From Ramlibacter albus (GTDB lineage Bacteria; Pseudomonadota; Gammaproteobacteria; Burkholderiales; Burkholderiaceae_C), in NCBI RefSeq assembly GCF_014297445.1, contig NZ_JACORU010000003.1, positions 372,001-436,000 on the forward strand: a stretch of DNA of 64,000 bases, read 5' to 3'. The notes below the pieces were generated by a model. It worked only from the letters and a program-made list of their open reading frames with translations, was not told the origin of the DNA and made no database searches. How positions within the stretch are numbered: position 1 is the first letter of the stretch; each line of letters begins with the position of its first letter. The position numbers were made by a program, and so were the translations under genes. Positions 8,001-16,183 of the stretch are shown here, piece by piece.

Positions 8001-10028
8001 GCCGGCGCGATTGCCAAGGCCGAAACCAAGGGCGGCACGAGCTCGTACACCCGCGACCCGCTCAGCCGTCCGGCGCTGGTCGACAACACGGTCAACGACA
8101 ACCCGTCCAATCCCAGCCGCTTCCGCGTTGGCTACACGTATTCCGCTGGCAACCTCTCGAAGATCGTCTACCCGAGCGGATTGCAGGTGGTCTACAGAAG
8201 AACCGCTGGCCGCATCACCGGGATCGACGTGCTGGAGCCGGGCAAGAACAAAGTGACGTTCGCCTTCATGAGCAACATCACCCACACGGCGCTGGGCCAG
8301 CCGCGCAGTTGGGCGTGGAGCAACGGGGATACCGCCGCGCGCACCTTCGACAGCGACGGCAGGATGACCTCTACGGAGTTCTCCCGGTACACGTGGGATT
8401 CGGCGGGGCGTATCACGGGCATCGTTCAGGACCTGTGGGCCACGCGCACCGTGATCAGCGGCACAACGACCGTCGCCGAGCTGTACAAGGCGCCGATCAC
8501 GTGGACCGCGGGCTACGACCGCCGGAATCGCTTGACGAGCCTCGAGCGCCAAGGCGCCAGGAGCGTCTACTCCTACGATGCCAACTCAAACCGCCTCACC
8601 GCCTTGGAGACACAAGGCAGCGATGTGGACCTCGAAGGCACTTTCGACCAACCGAACTTCGCGCAGTCGGCAAACACCGCACTGAAGATTGACGACGGTA
8701 GCAACCGTCTACTCGGATTCACGCAGACCCTGACGCGCACGCAGAACGGCCAGCCGGTGTCCAGCACCAGCAGCACGGTCAGCTACGGCATCGACGCCAA
8801 CGGCTCGATGACTTCCGACGGCCTTCGCAAGTTCGTTTACGACGACACCGGCCGAATCTCCCGCGTCGAGCTCATGAAGGACGGTGAGGCCGCCGCCATC
8901 CGTTACCTGTACAACTGGCGCGGGCAGCGAATCTTCAAGAGCGAACCCGAGGTTGCGCAGACACTGCCGAACGAGACTGTCCTGGGCAACAGCTTCGTCA
9001 ACTGGCTGCGCAAGAACTTCGGCTGGATCTTTGCGAAGGGCAATGGCGCGAACACCAGCGTCGGCCAAGCGTTCGTCTATGCGGACGGCGAGCTCCCGAG
9101 CTGGGCGATGCTCGGAGAGTACGACAACGGCTCCGCGAGCGGTCGTGGCACGTCGGAGTACATCTGGCTGCCGACGAAAGATGGCAGCGCGCTGCTCGCG
9201 GGCATCTACCGCAACGGGAAGTTCTACGCGATGCACACCGACCACATCGGTTCGCCGCGACTGATCACGGACAGCAGCAATCAGGTGGTGTGGCAGTGGG
9301 CGTATTCAGCGTCCGGGTCCAATCGACCGACAGGTGTGCTTTGGACCTCGGGCAGTGTGCTGCTGAAGGCTACGACTCCTGCAGTCGTGGTGAACCACCG
9401 ATTCGAAGGCCAGTACTACGACTCTGAGACCGAACTGAATCAGAACGGCTTCCGAAGCTACTGCCCAGTTTGTGGCGGCCGGTATGCGCAGACCGACCCC
9501 GTGGGCTTGGTTGGAGGATGGAGTCGCGTCGCCTACGCGAACATGAGTCCCCTCGTGTTCTCCGACGCGAAGGGTCTGCAGGCTGGCGGAAACGGTCTTC
9601 CAAACATCGAAGGAGAGTTCAAGCAGTACCAAGACGCTCTTGTCGACGTTTACACGAGCATAGGCCTGCTCGCCGCGACGGACGGGGTGGGCGCCTTGGC
9701 TGGGCGGTTGCTCGCGACGCTGCGGATCACAAAGCCAATTGCAAATTGCGCCATCGCGGAGAACCGTGTCCGGCACATCTTCCGTGACGCTCCGGGGCAC
9801 TTGCGCGACACCCCTGCAAATCGTGCGTTGCTCGAAGAGCTCACGGGGGATGCAAAGGCAGTTCTCGGCAAGGACAAGTGGGGCAACACGTGGCATGCAA
9901 GAACTCAGGCGGATGGAACCCAGCTCTGGGCGCAAAGTCGAAACGGTGAGATCATTAATGGAGGGCTGAACGCGGAGGCCAGACCGTTCAACCCGAGTTC
10001 AGGCCTCTCCTTGCCTGTCAAACCATGA
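5097..10028 (+). CDS. Secreted RHS/YD-repeat protein with variable C-terminal toxin-like tip
   Basis: A 1,643-residue polymorphic-toxin-type protein starting at TTG 5097 behind AGGGAGCGG. The order is: Sec signal peptide (1-36, ending LPAHA), a cysteine-rich segment (~40-142), an Ig/invasin-like beta domain (~150-250), a DUF6531-like entry (PLPIELTSGTKLLAETD), then dozens of YD repeats (YDxxG). The conserved RHS core includes HTDHIGSPRLITDSS near 1380 and DPVGL...SDAKGL at about 1470-1495. The tip, residues ~1498-1643 (nt 9588-10025), is visibly less GC-rich and unrelated to the repeats. It carries VRHIFRDAPGHLRDT and GKDKWGNTWHA...DGTQLW...IINGGLN, resembling toxin tips of CDI/RHS proteins. 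No VgrG, PAAR or T6SS gene is nearby. The Sec signal suggests export to the surface. Confidence 0.92.
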   Translation: MPTLLVARACALIRRLAPALLAAAFFGLPSLPAHAGGQVEVLSKCPASWWAASQRFTASCTKEAACTKYTGTRTFQGIYVSMSGNQYCEYTDGYRATLTGLYPEPGDYSCPANATLSFTSWGQYPQCFCDDGYLTQDGKTCTSPTPRTVASNGGRTIKVGDGPVVFTAKVMQGTPKAGVMVLLYLHTGNFGGFTFESTPYTDANGEVRIKYSSTWDLVGATREAVLSIACEGCTNRALVKMTVLGRPAQQAQMCHRTPLPIELTSGTKLLAETDIRDTRPHPLTLTRHFASRWDEAPAAGLGASWSHNHAHRVVLGTEWRTVLFGDGASIRFRNAAVPAGAGANWSCPAGADCAAPAIVPTGPASWQADGNADTMTETADRIVVRRTDDETVFEFDKATGRVLLVRSRNGWAYGYAYSGGQLSRVTNAFGRSLSFQTDSAGRLVRVSGSGSAVAFGFDATGRLAGSSYPNGTSRGYLYEDARWPNAVTGLIDQNGQRWGNYAYDETGRAILSELAGGVARRSVAYGNQSTAVTDPLGTTRSFQYSRLGGAASGIALTQASAPGGDGSDVAQRTLDANGLVTSETDYLGVTTLFSWDAQRRLPTSQTNAANRPEAQTSQLEWHPTMRLPVRITEAGRVTELSYDSLGNLLTETVTDTPRGESRTWRWTYGANNLPATATEPTGVVWTMGYDSEGSRTSLRDPLGQVTTWTFDEAGRVLTQTAPSGLVTRYAYDLAGQVVAQESGGETTRFAYMPSGQLASATLHSGYQVTYSYDAAHRLIGASDSNGAVVTYTLDRAGNAVRHEVKDASGNIAQATSRVINALNQVAQVQGAAGQATQLGYDANGSQVSETDPLTQTTTQALDALRRATVTTFDDNATATQSWNALDQLTKVVDPKNVATGYEVNAFGEVMRETSPDIGSITYTRNANGEVTQSTDAKNQTTRIDRDALGRATAVRFSAGSTTTLAYDAAGAIAKAETKGGTSSYTRDPLSRPALVDNTVNDNPSNPSRFRVGYTYSAGNLSKIVYPSGLQVVYRRTAGRITGIDVLEPGKNKVTFAFMSNITHTALGQPRSWAWSNGDTAARTFDSDGRMTSTEFSRYTWDSAGRITGIVQDLWATRTVISGTTTVAELYKAPITWTAGYDRRNRLTSLERQGARSVYSYDANSNRLTALETQGSDVDLEGTFDQPNFAQSANTALKIDDGSNRLLGFTQTLTRTQNGQPVSSTSSTVSYGIDANGSMTSDGLRKFVYDDTGRISRVELMKDGEAAAIRYLYNWRGQRIFKSEPEVAQTLPNETVLGNSFVNWLRKNFGWIFAKGNGANTSVGQAFVYADGELPSWAMLGEYDNGSASGRGTSEYIWLPTKDGSALLAGIYRNGKFYAMHTDHIGSPRLITDSSNQVVWQWAYSASGSNRPTGVLWTSGSVLLKATTPAVVVNHRFEGQYYDSETELNQNGFRSYCPVCGGRYAQTDPVGLVGGWSRVAYANMSPLVFSDAKGLQAGGNGLPNIEGEFKQYQDALVDVYTSIGLLAATDGVGALAGRLLATLRITKPIANCAIAENRVRHIFRDAPGHLRDTPANRALLEELTGDAKAVLGKDKWGNTWHARTQADGTQLWAQSRNGEIINGGLNAEARPFNPSSGLSLPVKP

Positions 10029-10252
10029 GCATTTGTATGGAACAGGAAATGTTGTCCACAGTCGATGGATATCGAGCAATGGTCTTTTTCATCGAGCATC
10101 TCTTCGAGATGACGCGATCCGACGACCTTGCAGGCATCCTGGGCGGCTTGCAGGTAGCTGCCGACGGACGGCCGATGGACCCGGCCGCCTGGACGGATTG
10201 GCTCGACGCAGTCTCGCGAGCGCGTCTGAACTCACATTCGGATGAATTGTGA
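10025..10252 (+). CDS. Probable immunity protein for the RHS tip
   Basis: A 75-residue acidic protein, small and cytoplasmic, containing GYRAMVFFIEHLFEMTRSDD and ending in a DPAAWTDWLDAV element. From memory this pattern (YKAM...TKSDD...DPAxWxDWL) occurs in small proteins encoded directly behind CDI/RHS toxin tips, so an immunity role is likely. The start overlaps the RHS stop by 4 nt (ATGA), giving tight coupling. Methionines at 10037 and 10049 are alternative starts; the latter follows an AGGAA. Base composition is lower in GC than the flanking genes and matches the toxin tip, so tip and immunity gene were probably acquired together. Confidence 0.7.
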   Translation: MSICMEQEMLSTVDGYRAMVFFIEHLFEMTRSDDLAGILGGLQVAADGRPMDPAAWTDWLDAVSRARLNSHSDEL

Positions 10253-10253
10253 C

Positions 10254-10276
10254 GCTGGTGTGAGTACATCACCAGC
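10254..10276. terminator. Possible stem-loop after the immunity gene
   Basis: The 7-bp inverted repeat gctggtg / caccagc with a 9-nt loop lies immediately after the immunity gene stop. No T-run follows, so it is only a weak terminator candidate. The rest of 10277-10425 shows no recognisable gene. Confidence 0.3.
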
Positions 10277-10425
10277 TGTAGTGCCTTCCATTGCTTCGGG
10301 AGAGGCGTCGATCGACCTCGACTTGCAGCGTCGCCACGAGACCGCGTTCGTCAAATGAGAGCGAGTCGGGACATCAGTACTTGCTCGTCAATACTCAGCA
10401 CGGTGGCAAGTAGTTCGACGGCCCC

Positions 10426-11874
10426 TCACATCTTCCTGCGCACTTCCCCGAACTTCTTCCAGAACCCCGCCTCCTGCGTCGTCGCGAAGTTGATGCGCAT
10501 GAGCGTGCTCGGCTTGCGCTCCGCATGGAACAACGCGCCGGGCGCGAGCAGGTAGCCCTCGTCGAGCATCCGCTGCGCCAGCGCATCGGTGTCCACGCCG
10601 GTGTCGACCCAACCGAACAAACCGGCGGGCTCCGCAACGAACTCGCACCCCGCATTCATCGCCAGCTTCACGCTGCGCGAGCGCGCCGCATCGAGCTTGG
10701 TGCGGATGCGCTCCGCATGCCGGCGGAACTGGCCCTGCTCGATGCACAGCGCCAGCGCCCGCTCCAGCAACGCGGGCGTGGTGAGCGTGGCCAGCAGCTT
10801 CGTGTCCAGCAGCTGTTCCACAAGTGACGTGGGCGCGGCGAGGTAGCCGATGCGCCAGTTGGGCGCGAGGATCTTCGCGAAGCCGCTCACGTAGATCGTG
10901 CGCTGCAGGCCGTCGAGCGCGCACAGGCGCGGCGCATGCGCGGGCGCGATGTGGCTGTAGGTGTCGTCCTCGACGATGTGGAAGTCGTGCTTGTTCGCGA
11001 GTTGCAGGATACGGTGCGCGCTGCCGGGCGTGAGGCAGTAGCTCGTGGGGTTGTGCAGCACGCTCACGCTCACGTACAGCTTGGGCTTGTGCAGCTCGCA
11101 GTACTTCGCCATCACGTCCAGGTCCGGCCCGTCGGCGCGGCGCGGCACGGGCAGCATGCGCATGCCCAGTGCGTCGAGGCGCGCGAACTCCACCGCCCAG
11201 CCCGGCTCCTCCACCATCACCGGGTCGCCGGGGCGCAGCATCGTGCGGCTGACGATGTCGAGCGCGTGCGTCGCGCCCACCGTGGTGATGATCTGCTCCG
11301 GCGCGGCGGGCACGTTGATGCCCGCGAGCTTCTGCGCGAGCGCGCGGCGCAACGCCGGGTCGCCCATCGGCTCGCCGTACTTCAACGAGAAGTCGTGCAG
11401 CGCCCGCGTGCTCGTCACCTTGCGCACCGCGGCCGACATGAAGGTGGACTCCATCCACTCCGGCGGCAGCACGCCCATGCCCGGCTGCGGCTTGTTGCTG
11501 ATCTTGTGGAACATGCCGCGGATGAGCGCCGTGGCATTGACCGGCGCCTGCGCGCGGCGCGCGGCCAGGAAGTGCATCGTGCTGAAGCCGTTGGCAAACG
11601 TCTCGCCCGGCACGCTGGGCGGCGCCTCCTCCACCCGCACGGGCGCGGCTTCGCGCACAAAGAAGCCGCGGTTCTTGCGCGCCTCCACCAAGCCCTGCGC
11701 GAGCAGCTGGTCGTACGCGGCCACCACCGTCGACGGGCTCACGCCGTGCTGCTGCGCGCACTGCCGCACGCTGGGCAGCCGCGCACCCGGCACCATCAGC
11801 CGGTTGCGGATGCGCTCGCCGAAGCGCGCCGCGAGCTGCTCGGTGAGCGATTGCGAACTGGCCTTCATCAGCAT
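10426..11874 (-). CDS. MocR-family regulator: GntR winged helix fused to a PLP aminotransferase-like domain
   Basis: A 482-residue transcription factor. Residues ~1-75 form a GntR wHTH (LPSVRQCAQQHGVSPSTVVAAYDQL), joined by a Pro/Val linker to a fold-type I aminotransferase domain (~110-480). That domain carries the PLP-lysine region VSGFAKILAPNWRIGYL and HNPTSYCLTPG. Members sense an amino acid or vitamer through PLP. The ATG at 11874 is preceded by GAAAGGA at good spacing; a second ATG lies two codons in. It faces a seven-gene amino-acid operon across ~107 bp carrying inverted and direct TGTAC repeats, so it very probably controls that operon and itself. Confidence 0.93.
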   Translation of the reverse strand: MLMKASSQSLTEQLAARFGERIRNRLMVPGARLPSVRQCAQQHGVSPSTVVAAYDQLLAQGLVEARKNRGFFVREAAPVRVEEAPPSVPGETFANGFSTMHFLAARRAQAPVNATALIRGMFHKISNKPQPGMGVLPPEWMESTFMSAAVRKVTSTRALHDFSLKYGEPMGDPALRRALAQKLAGINVPAAPEQIITTVGATHALDIVSRTMLRPGDPVMVEEPGWAVEFARLDALGMRMLPVPRRADGPDLDVMAKYCELHKPKLYVSVSVLHNPTSYCLTPGSAHRILQLANKHDFHIVEDDTYSHIAPAHAPRLCALDGLQRTIYVSGFAKILAPNWRIGYLAAPTSLVEQLLDTKLLATLTTPALLERALALCIEQGQFRRHAERIRTKLDAARSRSVKLAMNAGCEFVAEPAGLFGWVDTGVDTDALAQRMLDEGYLLAPGALFHAERKPSTLMRINFATTQEAGFWKKFGEVRRKM

Positions 11875-11892
11875 GGGCGTGGGTCCTTTCGG

Positions 11893-11958
11893 TGTACTGC
11901 CGAAGCGGGCAATACAGTTTCCCCGGTGATCTGGCAAACTGTACTGGCTGTGTACTGG
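11893..11958. promoter_or_regulatory. Candidate MocR operator region
   Basis: Between the divergent starts lie an 8-bp inverted repeat, tacagttt (11913-11920) and aaactgta (11936-11943), and a direct repeat tgtactgg at 11940-11947 and 11951-11958, 11 bp apart. A further tgtactgc sits at 11893-11900 and ttacagtg at 11969-11976. One-turn-spaced direct repeats plus an inverted repeat are the pattern expected for MocR/GabR-type operators. Confidence 0.6.
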
Positions 11959-11981
11959 TGACGAACATTACAGTGAACTTC

Positions 11982-12596
11982 ATGTCCCCGCAAGAGCTGA
12001 CCGCACTGCTCCTGTTCTGCACGGCGATGAGCTTCTCGCCGGGGCCGAACACGACGCTGTCCACCGCGCTCGCGGCCAACCACGGCCTCAGGCGCGCGCT
12101 GCGCTTCTGCGTGGCCGTGCCCATGGGCTGGACGCTGATGATGGTGCTCAGCGGCCTGGGCCTCGGCGCCATCGTGCTGGGCGTGCCGGCGCTGCGCTGG
12201 GGCGTGAAGCTGGTGGGCGTCGGCTACATGGTGTGGCTGGCGTGGAAGGTGGCCACGGCGTCGAAGCTGTCCGAAGTGGATGCGTCCCGGCTGAACGTCG
12301 GCTTCTGGCAGGGCGTGGGCCTGCAGTTCGTCAACATCAAGGCATGGATGCTCGCGCTCACGCTCACCGCGGGCTGGGTGGTCAATGCCGGTGGCCAACC
12401 CGCGGCCAACCCGAACGAGCGGCTCGCGATCATCTGCGCGGTGATGCTCGCCTTCGCGTTCTCGAGCAACTTCACTTATGCGCTGGTGGGCTCGATGCTT
12501 CGCCGCTGGCTCGCGCACGGGCAGCGGCTGCTCTGGTTCAACCGCGGGCTTGCGCTCATCCTGCTTGCCACCGCCGCGTGGATGGTGGTGGTGTGA
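11982..12596 (+). CDS. LysE/RhtB-family amino-acid exporter
   Basis: A 204-residue inner-membrane protein with about six hydrophobic segments, exporting an amino acid or derivative. The family signature near the N-terminus reads FSPGPNTTLSTALAANHGLRRALRF, preceded by a first membrane helix, followed by GVKLVGVGYMVWLAWK and NIKAWMLALT. The start ATG at 11982 replaces a longer upstream frame that would cover the operator region. It is the first gene of the operon opposite the MocR regulator. The next gene begins within its stop codon, so the two exporters are translationally coupled. Confidence 0.92.
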   Translation: MSPQELTALLLFCTAMSFSPGPNTTLSTALAANHGLRRALRFCVAVPMGWTLMMVLSGLGLGAIVLGVPALRWGVKLVGVGYMVWLAWKVATASKLSEVDASRLNVGFWQGVGLQFVNIKAWMLALTLTAGWVVNAGGQPAANPNERLAIICAVMLAFAFSSNFTYALVGSMLRRWLAHGQRLLWFNRGLALILLATAAWMVVV

Positions 12597-13489
12597 GGAA
12601 GGAAGAAATCCAGGGCCTGTGGCTCGGCCTCGCCGGTGTCGTGATCTTCGCGCTCACGCTGCCGATGACGCGCCTGGCCGTGGGCACGCCGGCCGACCCG
12701 CAGATGTCGGGTGTGTTCATCGCGCTGGGCCGCGCGGCGGTCGCTGCGATCTTCTCGGCGGCTTATTTGCTGGCGACGCGCGCGCCGTGGCCGACGCGCG
12801 AGCAATGGCTGCCACTGGCGATCACGTCCGCGGGCGTGGTGTTCGGTTTCCCGCTCTTCACGTCGATCGCGATGCGCTACGTCGAAGCCGTGCACGCGAG
12901 CGTGATCGTCGGTGTGCTGCCGCTGGCCACCGCGGCGGTCGGCGCGATGCTGCACCGGCAGAAACCCTCCCCCGGCTTCTGGGCCTGCGCGGCCGCCGGC
13001 AGCGCGCTCGTCGTGGCATTTGCAGTGCTCAAGGCAGGAAGCGGCGTCGCCTTGCACCCCGCCGACGCGCTGCTGCTCGCGGCCATGGGTTGCGCAGCCG
13101 TCGGCTACGGCTACGGCGCGCGCCTGTCGCAGACGATGCGCGCCGAGCACGTCATCTGCTGGGCGCTCGTGATCTCCCTGCCCGTCACCCTGCCCTTCGC
13201 GCTCGCCACAAGGCCGCAACACGAGCTGAACGACTCGGCGTGGTGGGGCTTCGCGTACGTCGCCGTGTTCTCGATGTGGATCGGCTTCTTCGCGTGGTAC
13301 CGCGGCCTCGCGCTGGGCGGCACGGTGCGCGTGAGCCAGGTGCAGCTGGTGCAGCCCTTCCTCAGCATGCTGTTCGCCGTGCCGCTGCTCGGCGAGCGGC
13401 TCGATACCCTGACCCTCGCTTTCGCCGTGGCGGTGATCGCGACCGTTTTCGTCGGCAAGAAGATGCCCGTGCAACTGGCGCGGGCCTGA
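12593..13489 (+). CDS. EamA/DMT-family transporter
   Basis: A 298-residue inner-membrane protein with about ten transmembrane helices arranged as two EamA repeats, of the drug/metabolite transporter superfamily; many members export amino acids or metabolites. The second repeat shows the typical VSQVQLVQPFLSMLFAVPLLGE. The GTG start at 12593 overlaps the preceding stop (GTGA). Two different exporters at the head of a catabolic operon suggest protection from accumulation of a substrate or intermediate; the compound is unknown. Confidence 0.9.
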   Translation: MRKEEIQGLWLGLAGVVIFALTLPMTRLAVGTPADPQMSGVFIALGRAAVAAIFSAAYLLATRAPWPTREQWLPLAITSAGVVFGFPLFTSIAMRYVEAVHASVIVGVLPLATAAVGAMLHRQKPSPGFWACAAAGSALVVAFAVLKAGSGVALHPADALLLAAMGCAAVGYGYGARLSQTMRAEHVICWALVISLPVTLPFALATRPQHELNDSAWWGFAYVAVFSMWIGFFAWYRGLALGGTVRVSQVQLVQPFLSMLFAVPLLGERLDTLTLAFAVAVIATVFVGKKMPVQLARA

Positions 13490-13504
13490 CCTGGAGCCCC
13501 TGGA

Positions 13505-14695
13505 ATGAAGATGAACGACCTGAAGCCCACCTGGACCCTCGCGCGCCGCGCCGAGCGCATGAACCCCTCGGTGATCCGCGAGATCCTCAAGGTCACGGAG
13601 CGGCCGGGCATCATCAGCTTCGCGGGCGGCCTGCCCTCGCCCAAGACCTTCCCCGTCACGGAGTTCGAGCAGGCCTGCGCCGAAGTGCTGCGCACCGACG
13701 GGCAGGCCGCGCTGCAGTACGCGGCGAGCGAAGGCTATGCGCCGCTGCGTGAAGCGGTGGCGGCGATGCTGCCGTGGAACGTCGACGCGTCGCAGGTGCT
13801 CATCACCACCGGCTCGCAGCAGGGCCTGGACCTCGTGGCCAAGGTGCTGATCGACGCCGACAGCCGCATCCTCGTGGAAACGCCCACCTACCTCGGCGCG
13901 CTGCAGGCCTTCACGCCCATGGAGCCGCAGGTCGTGGGCGTCGCCAGCGATGCGGAAGGCGTGGACGTGGACGACCTCGCGCGCAAGGCCGACGGCGCGC
14001 GCTTCTTCTATGTGCTGCCCAACTTCCAGAACCCCACCGGCCGCACGATGAGCGAAGCGCGCCGCGCGGCGCTCGTCCAAAGCGCAGCCGAGCACGGCCT
14101 GCCGATCGTGGAAGACAACCCCTACGGCGACCTGTGGTTCGACGCGCCGCCGCCGGCGCCGCTCACCGCACGCAACCCGGAGGGCATGATCTACCTCGGC
14201 TCCTTCTCCAAGGTGCTCGCGCCGGGCCTGCGCCTGGGCTACATCGTCGCGCCCGCGGCCATCGCGCCCAAGCTGCTGCAGGCCAAGCAGGCGGCCGACC
14301 TGCACAGCCCCACGTTCAACCAGCGCATGGTGGCCGAGGTGCTGAAGAACGGCTTCCTCGGCCGCCACGTGCCGAAGATCCGCGCGCTGTACAAGTCGCA
14401 GCGCGACGCGATGCTGGCTGCGCTGACGCGCGAGCTGGGCGACCTCGACGTGAGCTGGAACGCGCCCGACGGCGGCATGTTCCTGTGGGCGCGCCTGCCC
14501 GAAGGGCTGTCCGCGATCGACCTGCTGCCGAAGGCCGTGGAGCGCGGCGTCGCGTTCGTGCCGGGCGCGGCGTTCTACGCCGAGCATGCGGATCCGCGCA
14601 CGCTGCGGTTGTCGTTCGTGACGGCGACGGTGGAGCAGATCGACACGGGAGTCGCTGCGCTGGGGCAGGCGATCCGGGAAGCCATCCGGCAATGA
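13505..14695 (+). CDS. PLP-dependent aminotransferase (2-aminoadipate/aromatic, LysN-like)
   Basis: A 396-residue cytoplasmic fold-type I aminotransferase. Visible are LAPRAERMNPSVIREIL-like entry sequence, FAGGLPSPKTFP, the cofactor region TTGSQQGLDL, NFQNPTGRTMS, the aspartate-containing VEDNPYGDLWF, and the Schiff-base lysine in GSFSKVLAPGLRLGYI. The pattern fits the MocR-related 2-aminoadipate/kynurenine aminotransferase branch. It lies 15 nt after the EamA gene and overlaps the next gene by 4 nt. In context it likely deaminates the amino acid sensed by the divergent MocR protein. Confidence 0.92.
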   Translation: MKMNDLKPTWTLARRAERMNPSVIREILKVTERPGIISFAGGLPSPKTFPVTEFEQACAEVLRTDGQAALQYAASEGYAPLREAVAAMLPWNVDASQVLITTGSQQGLDLVAKVLIDADSRILVETPTYLGALQAFTPMEPQVVGVASDAEGVDVDDLARKADGARFFYVLPNFQNPTGRTMSEARRAALVQSAAEHGLPIVEDNPYGDLWFDAPPPAPLTARNPEGMIYLGSFSKVLAPGLRLGYIVAPAAIAPKLLQAKQAADLHSPTFNQRMVAEVLKNGFLGRHVPKIRALYKSQRDAMLAALTRELGDLDVSWNAPDGGMFLWARLPEGLSAIDLLPKAVERGVAFVPGAAFYAEHADPRTLRLSFVTATVEQIDTGVAALGQAIREAIRQ

Positions 14696-15318
14696 CGACG
14701 CGCATCTGGGGCCGCATTTCCTCCATCAACGTCCGCAAGGTCGTGCTGGCGGCGCAGTGGCTGCAGGTGCCGTTCGAGCGCATCGACGCGGGCGCTGCGT
14801 TCGGTGTCACGAAGACACCCGAGTACATCGCGAAGAACCCCAACTCGCTGGTCCCGGTGCTCGAGGAGCCCGACGGCTTCACGCTCTACGAATCGAACGT
14901 GATCGTGCGCTACCTCGCGGCGAAGCATTCACCCGGCGCGTTGTACCCCACCGACCTGCGCGAACGCTTCGACGCGGAGCGCTGGATGGACTGGCAGCAG
15001 ACCACATTGAACCCCGCCGGCCGCGAAGCGTTCATCCAGTACGTCCGCACGCCGGCCGAAAAGCGCAGCGACGAGAAAATTGCAGGCTCGGTGCAGCTCG
15101 CCGAACCGTTGCTCGACGTGCTCGAAGCCCACCTGGCCTCCCGACAATTCATGGCAGGCGACGGGTTGACCATGGCGGACATCCCCATCGCCTGCGAGAT
15201 GCATCGCTGGTGGGGCCTGCCGATGCAACACAAGCCACGCCCGCACCTGCGGGCCTGGTACGACGGCATCCGCGCGCTGCCTGCCGCGCGCGGCGTGCTG
15301 GACATTGCCCTATCGTGA
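14692..15318 (+). CDS. Glutathione S-transferase
   Basis: A 208-residue cytosolic GST. The N-terminal thioredoxin-like domain (~1-80) has RISSINVRKVVLAAQWLQ, the cis-proline NSLVPVLEE and the glutathione-contact LYESNVIVRYLAAKH. The helical C-terminal domain carries the structural motif TMADIPIACEMHRW. The start overlaps the aminotransferase stop (ATGA). It could conjugate an electrophilic intermediate or isomerise a ring-cleavage-type product. The substrate cannot be deduced. Confidence 0.92.
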   Translation: MTTRIWGRISSINVRKVVLAAQWLQVPFERIDAGAAFGVTKTPEYIAKNPNSLVPVLEEPDGFTLYESNVIVRYLAAKHSPGALYPTDLRERFDAERWMDWQQTTLNPAGREAFIQYVRTPAEKRSDEKIAGSVQLAEPLLDVLEAHLASRQFMAGDGLTMADIPIACEMHRWWGLPMQHKPRPHLRAWYDGIRALPAARGVLDIALS

Positions 15319-15325
15319 GGACTCC

Positions 15326-16183
15326 ATGAAGCAGCGCCCGTTCAAGCAAGTCGACGTCTTCACCGCCGAGGCCTACCGCGGCAACCCGCTGGCCGTGGTG
15401 CTGGACGGCAGCGGCCTGTCGGACGCGCAGATGCAGCACTTCACGAACTGGACCAACCTGTCCGAAGCCACCTTCCTGCTGCCGCCCACGCAAGCCGGTG
15501 CTGACTATCGCGTGCGCATCTTCTGCCCCGGCCGCGAGCTGCCGTTCGCCGGCCACCCCACGCTGGGCTCGTGCCACGCGTGGCTGCAAGCCGGCGGCAA
15601 GCCGAAGGGCGACTACATCGTGCAGGAGTGCGGCGTGGGCCTCGTGAAGCTCAAGCGAAGCGGGGAACGCCTCGCCTTCGCCGCGCCGCCGTTGCGCAAG
15701 AGCGGGCCGCTGGCGGAAGAAGACGTGTCCCTGATCGCACGCGGCCTCGGCATCGCGCGCGACGACATCGTGGCGCACTCGTGGTGCGACAACGGGCCCA
15801 ACTGGCGCGGTGTGATGCTCAAGTCGGCCGAGCAGGTGCTCGCGCTCAAGCCCGATGCGCAAATCCTGGCCGGCCTGGACGTCGGCGTGGTCGGCCCGCG
15901 CGGCAAGGTCGGCGTGGTCGCGCCGCGCAACGACGACATCGCTTTCGAAGTGCGCGCCTTCTTCCCCGGCAACAACGGCATGGCCGAAGACCCGGTGACG
16001 GGCAGCCTGAACGCCGCGCTTGCGCAATGGCTGATCGGCGCGGGTTTGGCGCCCGAGCGCTACATCGCCAGCCAGGGCACCGCCCTCGGCCGCGCGGGGC
16101 GGGTGCACGTCGAGCGCGAGGGCGCGGACATCTGGATCGGCGGCGCGTCGGTGACGTGCGTGGACGGGACAGTACTGATATGA
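15326..16183 (+). CDS. PhzF-family isomerase/epimerase
   Basis: A 285-residue two-domain protein of the PhzF/diaminopimelate-epimerase fold. It shows the family entry QVDVFTAEAYRGNPLAVVLD, the catalytic-glutamate region NLSEATFLLPP, CPGRELPFAGHPTLGSCHAW, and the second-domain EDPVTGSLNAALAQWL. Members isomerise double bonds in amino-acid-derived or aromatic compounds; most are functionally unassigned. The ATG at 15326 with TGAGGA upstream was chosen over an in-frame start seven codons earlier. It overlaps the VOC gene by 4 nt. Confidence 0.9.
   Translation: MKQRPFKQVDVFTAEAYRGNPLAVVLDGSGLSDAQMQHFTNWTNLSEATFLLPPTQAGADYRVRIFCPGRELPFAGHPTLGSCHAWLQAGGKPKGDYIVQECGVGLVKLKRSGERLAFAAPPLRKSGPLAEEDVSLIARGLGIARDDIVAHSWCDNGPNWRGVMLKSAEQVLALKPDAQILAGLDVGVVGPRGKVGVVAPRNDDIAFEVRAFFPGNNGMAEDPVTGSLNAALAQWLIGAGLAPERYIASQGTALGRAGRVHVEREGADIWIGGASVTCVDGTVLI

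Noticed and set aside
10277..10425. Short 34-codon frame ending at 10358 after the immunity gene, considered as an RHS tip remnant
   Set aside because: No similarity to RHS sequence could be seen and the start is arbitrary.
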